Source: JAEZPW01 sp035629075 (GTDB lineage Bacteria; Acidobacteriota; Terriglobia; Terriglobales; Acidobacteriaceae). From it: a DNA stretch of 64,000 bases. The first letter of the stretch is position 1. Every line of letters starts with the position of its first letter. Below the pieces are notes generated by a model. It had not been told where the DNA came from. It worked only from the letters and a program-made list of their open reading frames with translations, and did no database searches. The stretch spans positions 65,716 to 129,715 of the forward strand of contig DASPIK010000010.1 of assembly GCA_035629075.1 (NCBI GenBank), in the 5' to 3' direction. Positions 48,401 through 56,105 of the stretch are shown here, one piece after another. The translations under genes and the position numbers were made by a program.

Positions 48401-49710
48401 GCATTGAAATTGTTGGCCGCGGCCTCGATTGAAGCGCGTAGCCGCAGGAACTCAGCCCGTGCAGGGCCCTCAATCTGGAACTTCTTGATCTCACTTTCCG
48501 CAGCTTGGATCTGATTAGTAGCTTCGGTCTGATTGCCAGCGTCACGATATTGCTCGGATAAATTGAGCCTTAGCTGAATGGGATAGAGGATGCCTTCGGG
48601 GACGCTCTCGGGCATGTTGGCCAACGCTAGGTTATACTCCCGGATCGCGTCTTCCGTGCGCCGCTGAGTCCGCGCGATGTCGGCCCGGATTGCGTGCAGG
48701 CGGTAGTGCTTAGAGTCGATTGCTTCCGCTCTCTGCAGGTACTTCTCGGCTTCGGGGACATCCGCAACCCGGGTAAGTGCGCCGGCAGCTCCCAACTGCA
48801 TCGTTATGTTTGTCGGAGCGGCGTTTGCGGCCTTCACGTAAGTATCAGCCGATTCCTTCTTCATCCCGGAAACTTCGTACGTATAGCCAAGCTCCGCGAG
48901 AAGTTCCGGCGTCTTATTTGGTACCTGTTTCAGGGTTTCGATCGCATTTGCGTAATCGCGCTCTTCGCGGTAGTAGTTGGCTACAGCCCGAAAAACGTCC
49001 GCATTTCCTGGAGCACGCCGCTTGGCACGTTCAAGCATGCCCTTCGCCAGGTCCGGGCGCTTCATTTTCATGTACGTTTGCGCGAGCAGAACCTCGGCGT
49101 GAGAGTTCGGTTGCTGATTTTCAGCACGCTCCAGCAAACTAGAGGCACGTTCGTAGTCGCCCGATTGCAGGAACAACTCACCTGCCATCATCAAGTCATT
49201 GGTGCGCCGGGGGTTTGCGGCGATGACCTGCAGCAACAGCCTTTTTGCTTCGTCAGCACGACCCATGCGCATGTAGGTCTGCGCGAGGCCCGACAGTCCT
49301 TCAACCGACCCGGGTTCCAGTTGAAGTCCGCGACGGTAAGCATCAACGGACGTCTTTGTGCGACCAGCCAACCGCGAACTGTAGCCAAGGAGGAACCACA
49401 GGCGACCATTCTGCGGAGCGGCTCTAGTACCTCGTTGAGCAAAGTCGGCGGCTGCTGCGTAGTTGCCCCGGGCCAGCGCGTCTTCCGCGGCGCGACCGAA
49501 ACGTCCCACTTCGATGCTGCTACCCCAGCCGAATCCTCCGGAGCCTGGAGCCGCAGTCGCCTTACTGCCCGACTTGGAGCCTGGCTGAGCAGGCTGTTGT
49601 GCCTGCGCAGGCGCCTGCCCACCGTTGATCTCAAACTCCTGAGCAGCCGCACTCAGCGCAGCTGTGAGACAGACGCCACAAAGTGTTACTTGTCGAAGAA
49701 ACTTTTTCAC
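45493..49710 (-). CDS. TPR-repeat protein with C-terminal outer-membrane beta-barrel (exopolysaccharide export)
   Basis: A protein of about 1405 residues. I use the GTG at 49710 because a signal peptide starts there (M/V-K-K-F-L-R-Q-V-T-L-C-G-V-C-L-T-A-A-L-S-A-A-A-Q), although the frame is open to 49932 and no strong ribosome-binding site is seen. About residues 55-1000 are 20 or more tetratricopeptide repeats (for example A-A-D-F-A-Q-R-G-T-R-A-A-P-Q-N and A-E-A-E-Y-R-A-A-L-K-Y-A-P-D-D). About 1030-1405 has alternating beta strands and ends in R-P-I-V-R-L-T-L-F, with the terminal Phe expected for BAM substrates. This is the BcsC/PelB layout, a periplasmic TPR scaffold joined to an export barrel. 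It is the first gene of the operon. Whether it is a true PelB orthologue is not clear. Confidence 0.9.
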   Translation of the reverse strand: MKKFLRQVTLCGVCLTAALSAAAQEFEINGGQAPAQAQQPAQPGSKSGSKATAAPGSGGFGWGSSIEVGRFGRAAEDALARGNYAAAADFAQRGTRAAPQNGRLWFLLGYSSRLAGRTKTSVDAYRRGLQLEPGSVEGLSGLAQTYMRMGRADEAKRLLLQVIAANPRRTNDLMMAGELFLQSGDYERASSLLERAENQQPNSHAEVLLAQTYMKMKRPDLAKGMLERAKRRAPGNADVFRAVANYYREERDYANAIETLKQVPNKTPELLAELGYTYEVSGMKKESADTYVKAANAAPTNITMQLGAAGALTRVADVPEAEKYLQRAEAIDSKHYRLHAIRADIARTQRRTEDAIREYNLALANMPESVPEGILYPIQLRLNLSEQYRDAGNQTEATNQIQAAESEIKKFQIEGPARAEFLRLRASIEAAANNFNAAENDLKEARRIDPSNLNITIQYAAMLWRMKRGDDARRLYAEALSQDPRNRYALESLGYLARENGDNKTAEEFFLKLQQAYPNDYVAYVALGDLYTDEQQFDKAQANYERGYMFAPANPLIIAGGANAAIEAYQIPLAGKWLERAKGEVAESPLVLVERERYLFHTGNFLESARVGERAIKALPSNRDANVYLAYNYYNLGRFDEALRLVREKALVLPREPNFPLLAGHIQKQTQLLSGAVDDYTQAIQLDPNMVEAYINRGYVLNDLQNAEQAAEDFNHVLKLQPKNGVAHLGLAFSYLELRKGKLALEHADEAQKLIGESGSTHLARATAYRQMRLLAEAEAEYRAALKYAPDDLSLHLSLADTLYHLRRYQDSLSALNSALRLSPDDAFIYAQMAHAHAQLGRRNETLRYVRAAEQQEPDSSGILLATGDALLALGEEQAAMDRFARALDAPDANRVDARLQIAKLFAQQGKWDDARQQISLAFAESRIGEASPVTADNLIQAANLFLGMHDFDLSERHFEMARAAGAADQVVAIGLANAYLAKGETQSAETQLTSLGNQAELVSDYDYNMAMANMYRQRHEDLRALTMFARANELSGQDDTASRNLQEMAGEEGIRVSQKVSLASELQVAPIFEDSTIYITDARLFGNPLPPPRSSIETRWTNLYRVHQDGVPTISGYFQLRNARGDISIPATGRIAERNTYDYAFNGALNPVLRVGGNSFQFNTGLQATLRRDRSSPLDMNQNLFRQFVYMTSNSLGNWLTVRGSLIHESGPFTEQDLHSREFVGNIEFTVGRPWGKNALITGYSGRDLRFSGTGRIAAGPFALSREFFTTSTYFGFQRKFSKNFKLTVLGEYLRTWRVQEQDWSNAQMMRPAADFEYRVNKRWTVNGTFSWSRGQGFHSYDNVQSGVLISYVKPLRRLLNDGNGALPIEYPLRFSFGLQQETFYNFAGRGQAMFRPIVRLTLF

Positions 49711-50089
49711 TGACGGACTCGTGCGCTGTATGACGTTTCGCGAGTTGTAGTCGCAAGCGCGTTTCCAAGTGGGAGAGATGCAATTCCGCAGAAATTCGGC
49801 AGTCTCGAGATTCTCACGTTTTCTTTGTTGCTCGTTTGCGGTATCGAGATTCTCACCGTGGGCATCGTATGTCACTGTGCCGCGCCGCGCCGTGCCAGTT
49901 CCGGGAGATTTGGTGCGCATGCGCAAAAGCAAACCACCTCGCCCGATTGGGAATCCAAACTGCTGTCGTGCCTACCGCCCCAGCAGCGCAAGACTTGGTA
50001 AAGCGCGCCAAACGGGGACCCGGAACTCCCGCTCGGGATCGTGAGTTGCGCAAAGCCGTTCCACGGGGGCTCGGAATCGGAGGATCACT
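49711..50089. other. Divergent promoter region of the exopolysaccharide locus
   Basis: About 380 bp between the two divergent operons. It holds two exact 13-bp copies of TCGAGATTCTCAC, 39 bp apart (49805-49817 and 49844-49856). No other gene was seen; an open frame runs back from the TPR-barrel gene to 49932 but lacks family similarity. Confidence 0.55.
49805..49856. promoter_or_regulatory. Paired 13-bp direct repeats, candidate operator
   Basis: TCGAGATTCTCAC at 49805-49817 and at 49844-49856, with a 39-bp start-to-start distance (close to four helical turns). Each copy contains the imperfect palindrome GAGA-TTCTC. They lie about 95-150 bp before the GTG of the minus-strand operon. A regulator site is possible; nothing else confirms it. 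Confidence 0.4.
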
Positions 50090-51877
50090 TTGAGCGTCAT
50101 CGGCTCTCCAAGCCAAGCTTACGGATACGCCGCAACGTCGCCGCCGGCACAATCTGGTCGGTCAATTCCTTTGGCGGCAATCATGCTGCTCGCAATTGCC
50201 GTGCACCTGCCGCTGCTCCTGATGCAGTTGCCGAACGGCTCTTACGACGCTTACTTCCATCAGTTCTTTGCCGCACACTACGCGCAGCACTGGTTCAACC
50301 CGTGGAATGAAAAGTGGTTCACCGGGTTCTCTCAAACCACATATCCACCGTTGCAGCACCAGTGGATGGCGCTGTTCGCTAAACTCGGCCTGAGCTTGCC
50401 CTTGGCTTATGCGATCGTTCAGGGTATCGCGATCATTCTTTTGCCCGTCGGCATGTACCGGTTTGCGAAACTCTGGGTTGGAGAACGCGCAGCAAGCTAT
50501 GCGGCGTTAGGCAGCGTGCTGCTCGGATCGCTTTCGTTCCTGGTGTACCAATCAGGTCAGCTTTCGACCACCATGGCGGCACCTCTTTACCTCAACGCGC
50601 TGCCATACTTCTACGAGTGGTCCAGGAATGGAAAGGGTAGAGCCCTAATCAAGGGTGCGGTGCTCTGCCTGGCCGCCGCCGCTGCTCACCACGTTACCCT
50701 GCTATTTGGAGCTGTGCTGTTCGCTTTGCCAGTGCTGTGGCTGGCAGTAATGGATCGGAGGGAGGACGGCAGTTCCTCGTTCGCAGTGGTTTTGCGAGCA
50801 GTTGGGTTCGGGGTCGTCACTGCCGTGGGCATCGCGATCGTTCTTGCTCCTTATTTCCTCTCTCTGCTCGAGAACCCGATCAAGCAGATGCCCATTCCGC
50901 ACGCGAGCCGCAACAACTTCCTAGTGTCTCCCGAGTGGGGCGTGAACTTCTGGGTGGTTCCGTTCGGCACCATGATTCTTGCGTTGCCTTGGGTGTTCTG
51001 GAAAGGTGCCGCGGATCGACGGTTGCGGCCGCTGTTCTTCGGTTTCTGGTTAACGTTCCTCTTCGGGCTTGGCGGGACCACGCCGGTCCCACGGTGGTTG
51101 CTTGGTCGAGCGTTCGACGTACTCACGTTCGAGCGCTTCAACTTCTGGGCTACGCTGCTGGCGCTGCCGATAGTCGCGTTGCTTGCGGTGAAGATCGTGG
51201 ACCGTTTTGACCGCAAAGGTGCCGTCGCGTTGTTTGTGCTTGCAGTGGTGTCGTGCGGCGTTGCGCTCGGGTGGCTGAACTGGCACCCGTACAACATCGG
51301 CCAACTTGATGTTCAGCCTGTAATCGACTTTCTGAACCGCGATGGCCACGATCGCTTCCGCTACCTGACGCTAGGCTTTGGCAGCCAGATGTCGAAGGTG
51401 GGCATTTATGCGAACGCCAGCAGTGTTGACGGTGAGTACAACTCGGCCCGTCTCTTGCCAGAGATGACCAAGTATGGCTCGGCGCAGTTGTCGAGCTCCA
51501 AGTATTACGGCGCAAACGGCATGGAGTCGCTGCGGGCTGTGCTGAAGCACGCGAACCAGTACGGACTAAAGTACATATTCGTGCGCGACCGCTACTATGA
51601 GCCCCTGCTTGCGTTCGCCGGATGGCGTCCCGTCGAGCAGTACAACAACGGGATCATTACGCTGTGGACGAAAGAAGATGTGCCACCGGCACGTCCGATG
51701 GCGTTCGGACAGAAGCCTCCCGCGTGGCAAGGCGTGCTGTGGGGCATATTGCCGATCGGGTCCAGCATCTTGGCTATCCTCGTGATCCTGTTGTTGCCAG
51801 AGAGGCGTCGTATCGCGGAACACCTTGAGTTCCCGGCAACTGCGAGCGGCCAGATCTATGCGCGGGAGGCGAAGTAA
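50090..51877 (+). CDS. Multi-spanning GT-C-type membrane protein (PTPS-related family)
   Basis: A 595-residue inner-membrane protein with about 10-12 helices. A TTG start at 50090 is preceded by GGAGG at 7 nt. The first periplasmic loop carries N-G-S-Y-D-A-Y-F-H-Q-F-F-A-A-H-Y-A-Q-H-W-F-N-P-W-N, with the Asp expected at the active site of GT-C glycosyltransferases, and T-Y-P-P-L-Q-H-Q-W. T-F-E-R-F-N-F-W and the C-terminal soluble part (about 400-550) fit the membrane family known as 6-pyruvoyl-tetrahydropterin-synthase-related. It could polymerise or decorate the exported glycan using lipid-linked sugars. It leads a coupled four-gene operon (gaps of 2 nt). Confidence 0.85.
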   Translation: MSVIGSPSQAYGYAATSPPAQSGRSIPLAAIMLLAIAVHLPLLLMQLPNGSYDAYFHQFFAAHYAQHWFNPWNEKWFTGFSQTTYPPLQHQWMALFAKLGLSLPLAYAIVQGIAIILLPVGMYRFAKLWVGERAASYAALGSVLLGSLSFLVYQSGQLSTTMAAPLYLNALPYFYEWSRNGKGRALIKGAVLCLAAAAAHHVTLLFGAVLFALPVLWLAVMDRREDGSSSFAVVLRAVGFGVVTAVGIAIVLAPYFLSLLENPIKQMPIPHASRNNFLVSPEWGVNFWVVPFGTMILALPWVFWKGAADRRLRPLFFGFWLTFLFGLGGTTPVPRWLLGRAFDVLTFERFNFWATLLALPIVALLAVKIVDRFDRKGAVALFVLAVVSCGVALGWLNWHPYNIGQLDVQPVIDFLNRDGHDRFRYLTLGFGSQMSKVGIYANASSVDGEYNSARLLPEMTKYGSAQLSSSKYYGANGMESLRAVLKHANQYGLKYIFVRDRYYEPLLAFAGWRPVEQYNNGIITLWTKEDVPPARPMAFGQKPPAWQGVLWGILPIGSSILAILVILLLPERRRIAEHLEFPATASGQIYAREAK

Positions 51878-51879
51878 CG

Positions 51880-52971
51880 ATGAAGCGCGTACTGCCTATC
51901 GTCGTCATCGTACTCACGGTTGTCTTCGTCGCGGTCGGCACCATGCGGATGAGTCAGTCTCGCCCCAATACTCCTGAAGGTGCCGTTCACTCGCTCTTCG
52001 ATCATGCCAAGGCGCGTGACTGGGCGGGAGCGTTTCGCTTCGTGGCGAACTCGAAGGATGTGAACCGTAGCGACTTCGAAAGCGAACTCGCCGGACGCAA
52101 CGGCAGCCTGCGCACGTACTCGTCGCTCGATAAAGTGGACACGGCCGTTCTGCACCACAACGCGAATGAAGCACTCGTTCGCACAGCGCTTTCCTACTCC
52201 AGCGCCGTCGGCCCGCTCAGGGACTCGCGCGATCTAAAGGTGGTCCGCGAAGGCGCGGAGTGGAAAGTCGTGTGGCCCGTGCAGAGGCAGCCGAAAGTTC
52301 CGCCGCAGGTGATTCCGGTGAACTATCTCCGGTGGGACGTCGTGGCTCGCGGCGAAAACGAAGATTGGGGCGCTCAGAACGTCGATGCTCCGAAAGTGCG
52401 AATTACGTCCATGAACGCGGTCGAGAAAGATGGCGGCACAGTGATCATGGGCGAGATCGTCAACGAGGATACGGTTCCCGGCTTTGTGACGGTTAATGCG
52501 TCGCTGGTTGGAACAGACGGCTCGGTGATCGGAGAAGAAACCAGCTTCGACAAGATGTCGCACACTCTGCTCCCGAAAGAGATATCTCCATTTCGCATCG
52601 ACTTTCCTGGGATCCAGTTGAAGAACGTGAAGAGCGTGCGGATGCAGCCGAACTCGATGCTGGTGAGTGCATCGGCCGATCCGACCATCGGCGTGTTGCA
52701 TCAGCAACTCGTGACTGACGGTGCGAAGAAAGTGTTGCGCGGCGAGTTGATCAACCAGAGCGGGCAGACGGTGAACATTCCCCACGTGCTCGCGACGTAC
52801 TACGACAACAACGGCAAGGTGATCTGGGTGAACGACGCGTACGTTGACAAAGCGCTGTTGCCGATGACACCGCAGCCCTTCGAGATTGCCGTTCGGCAAG
52901 ACGTTGCGCCCAACGTGCAGAGCTACCGAGTCACGGTCAACCATTACAGCATCGCGAGGCCTGGACAATAG
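51880..52971 (+). CDS. Membrane-anchored protein with two FxLYD-like domains
   Basis: A 363-residue protein with an uncleaved or signal anchor (V-L-P-I-V-V-I-V-L-T-V-V-F-V-A-V-G-T). About residues 30-125 resemble an NTF2-like fold (T-P-E-G-A-V-H-S-L-F-D-H-A-K-A-R-D-W-A-G-A-F). Two related beta domains follow at about 180-250 (V-I-M-G-E-I-V-N-E-D ... D-G-S-V-I-G-E-E-T ... S-P-F-R-I-D-F) and about 275-345 (V-L-R-G-E-L-I-N-Q-S-G ... Y-D-N-N-G-K-V-I-W-V ... Q-P-F-E-I-A-V), the FxLYD pattern. It begins 2 nt after the GT-C gene and should sit in the periplasm. Probably an accessory subunit. Confidence 0.8.
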   Translation: MKRVLPIVVIVLTVVFVAVGTMRMSQSRPNTPEGAVHSLFDHAKARDWAGAFRFVANSKDVNRSDFESELAGRNGSLRTYSSLDKVDTAVLHHNANEALVRTALSYSSAVGPLRDSRDLKVVREGAEWKVVWPVQRQPKVPPQVIPVNYLRWDVVARGENEDWGAQNVDAPKVRITSMNAVEKDGGTVIMGEIVNEDTVPGFVTVNASLVGTDGSVIGEETSFDKMSHTLLPKEISPFRIDFPGIQLKNVKSVRMQPNSMLVSASADPTIGVLHQQLVTDGAKKVLRGELINQSGQTVNIPHVLATYYDNNGKVIWVNDAYVDKALLPMTPQPFEIAVRQDVAPNVQSYRVTVNHYSIARPGQ

Positions 52972-52973
52972 CC

Positions 52974-53837
52974 ATGAGGACTAGAAGTGTTGTGCTCATG
53001 CTGGCCGCGCTCGCGCTCTCCGCTGCACACGTGCGGGCGGCGGAAATCAGCGTCCCAAAGCAAGTGGTCGCAGGAAAAGACCTGAGCGTCAGAACCGGCG
53101 GCAGTGGAGAAGCCACGCTGATACTGGCCGGTCCGAGCCATGTGTCGCGGCATCAGGTACGACTGGGCGAGCAGTTCATGTTAAAGGGTGAGGAACTACG
53201 CCGCGCTGGGCGCTACATCGTGGTGCTTGAAGGCGGCGACGCTTCGGCGGCGTTCTTCGTGACCGCTGACGCTCCCTCTAATGTGGCGTTCCTCGCGCAG
53301 CCTTCGCGCGTGCCGGCGGCCCGGCCAGACGCGGTGAGCGGTACCGCGTTCGTGATGGATCGGTACGACAACCTCGTCACGGCGCCGACTCCAGTGAAGT
53401 TTGAACTGGCTGTCCCGGGAACCGCGGCTGAAACGCGAACGACGACTTCCAAAGACGGTGTTGCCTGGGTACGCATGCCTTCGGGCAGGCGTGAAGGCCC
53501 GGCTCAGTTCACAGCGGCCATCGGAAACGTTGTCGCTACCAAGCGCGTCGTGCAGCAGGTCGCGACCGAGCCGTGCAATCTGCGCATGAGGGCAAAGCCG
53601 TCGAAGAACGGCATCCTCGTGGAGACCGATCCGATTCGCGACTGTTCAGGAAATGCCGTTCCCGATGGCACGATCGTGACGTTTACGCAGGTTGACGGGA
53701 ACGGGAAGAGCACTGTTGATGCGCGAATCAAGCGGGGCGTCGCACGCGCCGAACTTCCGCCCGCCGAACGCGCGACAATCTCAGTCGCATCGGGCGTAGT
53801 AGTTGGCAACGAAATTCGGTGGGGAGGTGGGCGATGA
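52974..53837 (+). CDS. Exported protein with invasin-like Ig domains
   Basis: A 287-residue exported protein. The signal peptide is M-R-T-R-S-V-V-L-M-L-A-A-L-A-L-S-A-A-H-V-R-A-A. Three beta domains follow: about 25-95, 100-190 (D-R-Y-D-N-L-V-T-A-P-T-P-V-K-F-E-L ... T-T-T-S-K-D-G-V-A-W-V-R-M) and 195-280 (C-S-G-N-A-V-P-D-G-T-I-V-T-F-T-Q-V-D-G-N-G). The latter two resemble Big_1/invasin-like Ig folds. It sits 2 nt after the preceding gene and its stop overlaps the next start (ATGA). The two genes are therefore likely translated together. Function not known. Confidence 0.78.
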   Translation: MRTRSVVLMLAALALSAAHVRAAEISVPKQVVAGKDLSVRTGGSGEATLILAGPSHVSRHQVRLGEQFMLKGEELRRAGRYIVVLEGGDASAAFFVTADAPSNVAFLAQPSRVPAARPDAVSGTAFVMDRYDNLVTAPTPVKFELAVPGTAAETRTTTSKDGVAWVRMPSGRREGPAQFTAAIGNVVATKRVVQQVATEPCNLRMRAKPSKNGILVETDPIRDCSGNAVPDGTIVTFTQVDGNGKSTVDARIKRGVARAELPPAERATISVASGVVVGNEIRWGGGR

Positions 53838-54382
53838 AGCGGCTGCCTGCTGGAACTCTGCGATTCGCTCTCCTGTTGCTGGTGTTGACAGCCTTGGCAG
53901 CATGGATGTTCTCGCTATCGAACAACGCTCTCGCCGCGAACGATAACGATTCGCGGGTCCAGTTGAACGTCGCGGGTGTCGGTCCGCGACAGATTGAAGA
54001 CACGACGGAGCAGGCGATCGTCCGCGACTATGGCAGGGCGTGGGAAGCCATGACGGCCGCGCGCGAACAGAATCGCCCCGACTTGCTCGCGGGCATGTTC
54101 GTTGGCTACGCAATAGACGAAATCACGCAGGCAATTGAGTCGCAGAAACGTGAGAACACTCGCGCACGCTGGGTCGATCGCGGACACAAGTTGCAGGCCG
54201 TCTTCTACTCGCAGGAAGGTTCGGCGCTGCAGTTGCGCGATACCGCCCAGGTCGAGATTCAGGTGCTCGACGGCAATTCAGTTGTTCACACGGAAAACGC
54301 CACCATCAACTACCTTGTCCTGATGACGCCTGCGGCGGATCGCTGGCAGGTGCGGATGCTTCAAGCGGTGCCCAGCTTCTAG
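53834..54382 (+). CDS. Membrane-anchored hypothetical protein, NTF2/IMS-like
   Basis: A 182-residue protein, ATG at 53834 overlapping the stop of the preceding gene, with GGAGGTGG upstream. One membrane segment (about 9-26, L-R-F-A-L-L-L-L-V-L-T-A-L-A-A-W-M-F) is followed by a periplasmic part. That part (about 50-182) resembles an ARC6-IMS/NTF2-like fold: A-I-V-R-D-Y-G-R-A-W-E-A-M ... R-A-R-W-V-D-R-G-H-K-L-Q-A-V-F ... A-T-I-N-Y-L-V-L-M. This comparison is by eye and tentative. Last gene of the coupled operon; probably an accessory of the GT-C protein. Confidence 0.72.
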   Translation: MKRLPAGTLRFALLLLVLTALAAWMFSLSNNALAANDNDSRVQLNVAGVGPRQIEDTTEQAIVRDYGRAWEAMTAAREQNRPDLLAGMFVGYAIDEITQAIESQKRENTRARWVDRGHKLQAVFYSQEGSALQLRDTAQVEIQVLDGNSVVHTENATINYLVLMTPAADRWQVRMLQAVPSF

Positions 54383-54402
54383 CTTGAGTGCGGCACCGCG
54401 CA

Positions 54403-55047
54403 CTAAGCCCCAGGCTCCGAGTGAGGAGCATCGACACGTTTTGATTCCGGCGAGTCCTTTTCGCGCAGCCAGATCGACAACACCACCATCGCGAGGACAG
54501 CGAGAAACTCGCTCTGCCAGTTCTGGAACGACTCAAACCAGAACTGCGCAGTTACGAAGTAGCCGAGCAGGCTCACTCCCGGTTGTCCATGTTCCGCCTG
54601 CTCCTGGTTGTACTCCCGAACCCCACCGATTCCGTGCACAACGAAGGAGATCAGGAAGAGCGCAAGAAATGTAAGCGAGAGCGAATGCTCATAGAACTTA
54701 AGCGCCCATCCTCCACGTCGAACTAGGCCGGGTTGCAGCTCCTCCGGAGTGGTCGTCTCCTCTTCGGAGTCGGGCGACTTGGACTCTGCCGACCCTTTCT
54801 GGATCAGAAAACCAGTCAGAAGTACGTAGGCGAACATCTGCAGAAACTCGCTTTCCCAGTTCTCCGCTGTGGCTTCCCAAAACGCTCCCGAGCGGAGATA
54901 CTCTGCATACGTTACCGGCGCTCGTCCATGTTGCTGCTGGTCATTGTTGTATTTGTAAGTGCCCACCGCACTCTGGGCTGCCCAAAAGGCGATGAAGAAG
55001 AACACCAGAACGAGGGAGAGCCCGTTATCACGCAGAAAGTTCCGCAT
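54403..55047 (-). CDS. DUF6766 family membrane protein
   Basis: A 214-residue membrane protein of the DUF6766 type. The ATG at 55047 is used, with AAGGAA upstream. Helices are at about 10-28 (L-S-L-V-L-V-F-F-F-I-A-F-W-A-A-Q), 68-84, 118-140 and 172-192. The two halves resemble each other: Y-N-N-D-Q-Q-Q-H-G ... W-E-S-E-F-L-Q-M-F-A-Y-V-L-L and Y-N-Q-E-Q-A-E-H-G ... W-Q-S-E-F-L-A-V-L-A-M-V-V-L. Function unknown. It is convergent with the accessory operon and overlaps or abuts the HEAT-repeat gene upstream. Confidence 0.85.
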   Translation of the reverse strand: MRNFLRDNGLSLVLVFFFIAFWAAQSAVGTYKYNNDQQQHGRAPVTYAEYLRSGAFWEATAENWESEFLQMFAYVLLTGFLIQKGSAESKSPDSEEETTTPEELQPGLVRRGGWALKFYEHSLSLTFLALFLISFVVHGIGGVREYNQEQAEHGQPGVSLLGYFVTAQFWFESFQNWQSEFLAVLAMVVLSIWLREKDSPESKRVDAPHSEPGA

Positions 55048-55100
55048 TGGCAAGTTCCTTAGCCCGAACTGATGCGGAGCTTGCAACGAGAGTTGGGCAC

Positions 55101-56105
55101 TCATCGCTGGTTCGGTGGCGTTCTCTTGGGTTTTCGCTCTGCCTGCGAGAGTCGAATGATCGTAGCGGCGGCAGTGAAGCGTACCTCGTCTTTGTCATCG
55201 GAAAGAGCAGGGGCGATCTTGGGCAGCACCGATCCATCGCCTCGGTGAGCGAGGGCGTCGAGCGCGGCAGCCCGTACAATCCAGCTATCGTCGGTGGTCG
55301 CGGCCTCCACTAGTGCCTCGCGCGAACGCGGGTCCGGATCTTGTGCCAGCACCTTCGCGGCTGCGGCGCGGACCGGTGAAGAGTCGTCCTTCGTGAGGAC
55401 CTTGAAAGCACGATAGCCGATGCCAGCAAACGGGATGTAGCCGATCCCCTGTTCGAACCCGAACAGCGCCATCTTTTTCGGGTCCTTCAGCATCTCCTGT
55501 TGCTCTTCCAGCAGACCCTGGCCTGATTTCATCTTGCCGGTCAGCACCGCGTAGTACACCCGGTATGCATCACGGTCGCCCAGCATGCGTAATGAGCTTG
55601 CTGCGGCAAGCACAACCTCAGAATCCTTATCGTTGAGTGCCCGGCGCAACCTGGCCCTGGACGTCTTGGCTCCCATTTTTCCAAGCGCCGCCGCTGCCGC
55701 TGCACGCACCTCCGCTTCTTTGTCGGAAAGCGCGCGCTCGGCTGTTCTGCGGGATCGCGTGTCGCGAGGGATAAGGCCCAGTACGCGAACGGCGGCGGCA
55801 CGCTGGTCCTTGTTTTCGTCTCTCGCGCCAGCCCGCAAGATATTCCACGCCCGCGGTACCAAGCCGCGACCATGCTGCACTTCGGCACGGTCCGTCGGTG
55901 CCGATGCAGCACCGGGAGCAGGTGTCGGCTGCGGCTCCTGAGTGGTTTGCTTTGGAGGAGAACTCTGTTGCGTTGTGTTCGGGTTCGATGGACTCTGCTC
56001 GGGGGGCGTGATTGGCTGTTGTGCCCAGGCGGAAGTTGCCGCAAGCACTACCCCGAGGAAGCACAGACGCAAGTTGGGTCGCACTAGTGCTTGGGTGAAA
56101 TGCAT
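55101..56105 (-). CDS. Exported HEAT-repeat protein
   Basis: A 334-residue secreted protein with a signal peptide (ending A-T-S-A-W-A-Q) and a Pro/Gln/Ser-rich linker (about 30-70). About residues 90-330 are HEAT/PBS-lyase-type helical repeats: Q-R-A-A-A-V-R-V-L-G-L-I-P, A-E-V-R-A-A-A-A-A-A-L-G-K-M-G, S-E-V-V-L-A-A-A-S-S-L-R-M-L-G, S-P-V-R-A-A-A-A-K-V-L-A, and W-I-V-R-A-A-A-L-D-A-L. A more hydrophobic insert (F-G-F-E-Q-G-I-G-Y-I-P-F-A-G-I-G-Y) separates the second and third groups. It probably acts as a protein-binding scaffold in the periplasm. Confidence 0.88.
   Translation of the reverse strand: MHFTQALVRPNLRLCFLGVVLAATSAWAQQPITPPEQSPSNPNTTQQSSPPKQTTQEPQPTPAPGAASAPTDRAEVQHGRGLVPRAWNILRAGARDENKDQRAAAVRVLGLIPRDTRSRRTAERALSDKEAEVRAAAAAALGKMGAKTSRARLRRALNDKDSEVVLAAASSLRMLGDRDAYRVYYAVLTGKMKSGQGLLEEQQEMLKDPKKMALFGFEQGIGYIPFAGIGYRAFKVLTKDDSSPVRAAAAKVLAQDPDPRSREALVEAATTDDSWIVRAAALDALAHRGDGSVLPKIAPALSDDKDEVRFTAAATIIRLSQAERKPKRTPPNQR

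Noticed and set aside
44222..49710. Identification of the TPR-barrel and GT4 genes as pelB and pelF
   Set aside because: The layout is similar, but the GT4 N-terminus does not match PelF and no PelD, PelE or PelC partner is seen in the window.
49711..49932. N-terminal extension of the TPR-barrel protein by 74 residues
   Set aside because: It would place the signal peptide in the interior and is rich in charged residues without family similarity; the GTG at 49710 fits a signal peptide.
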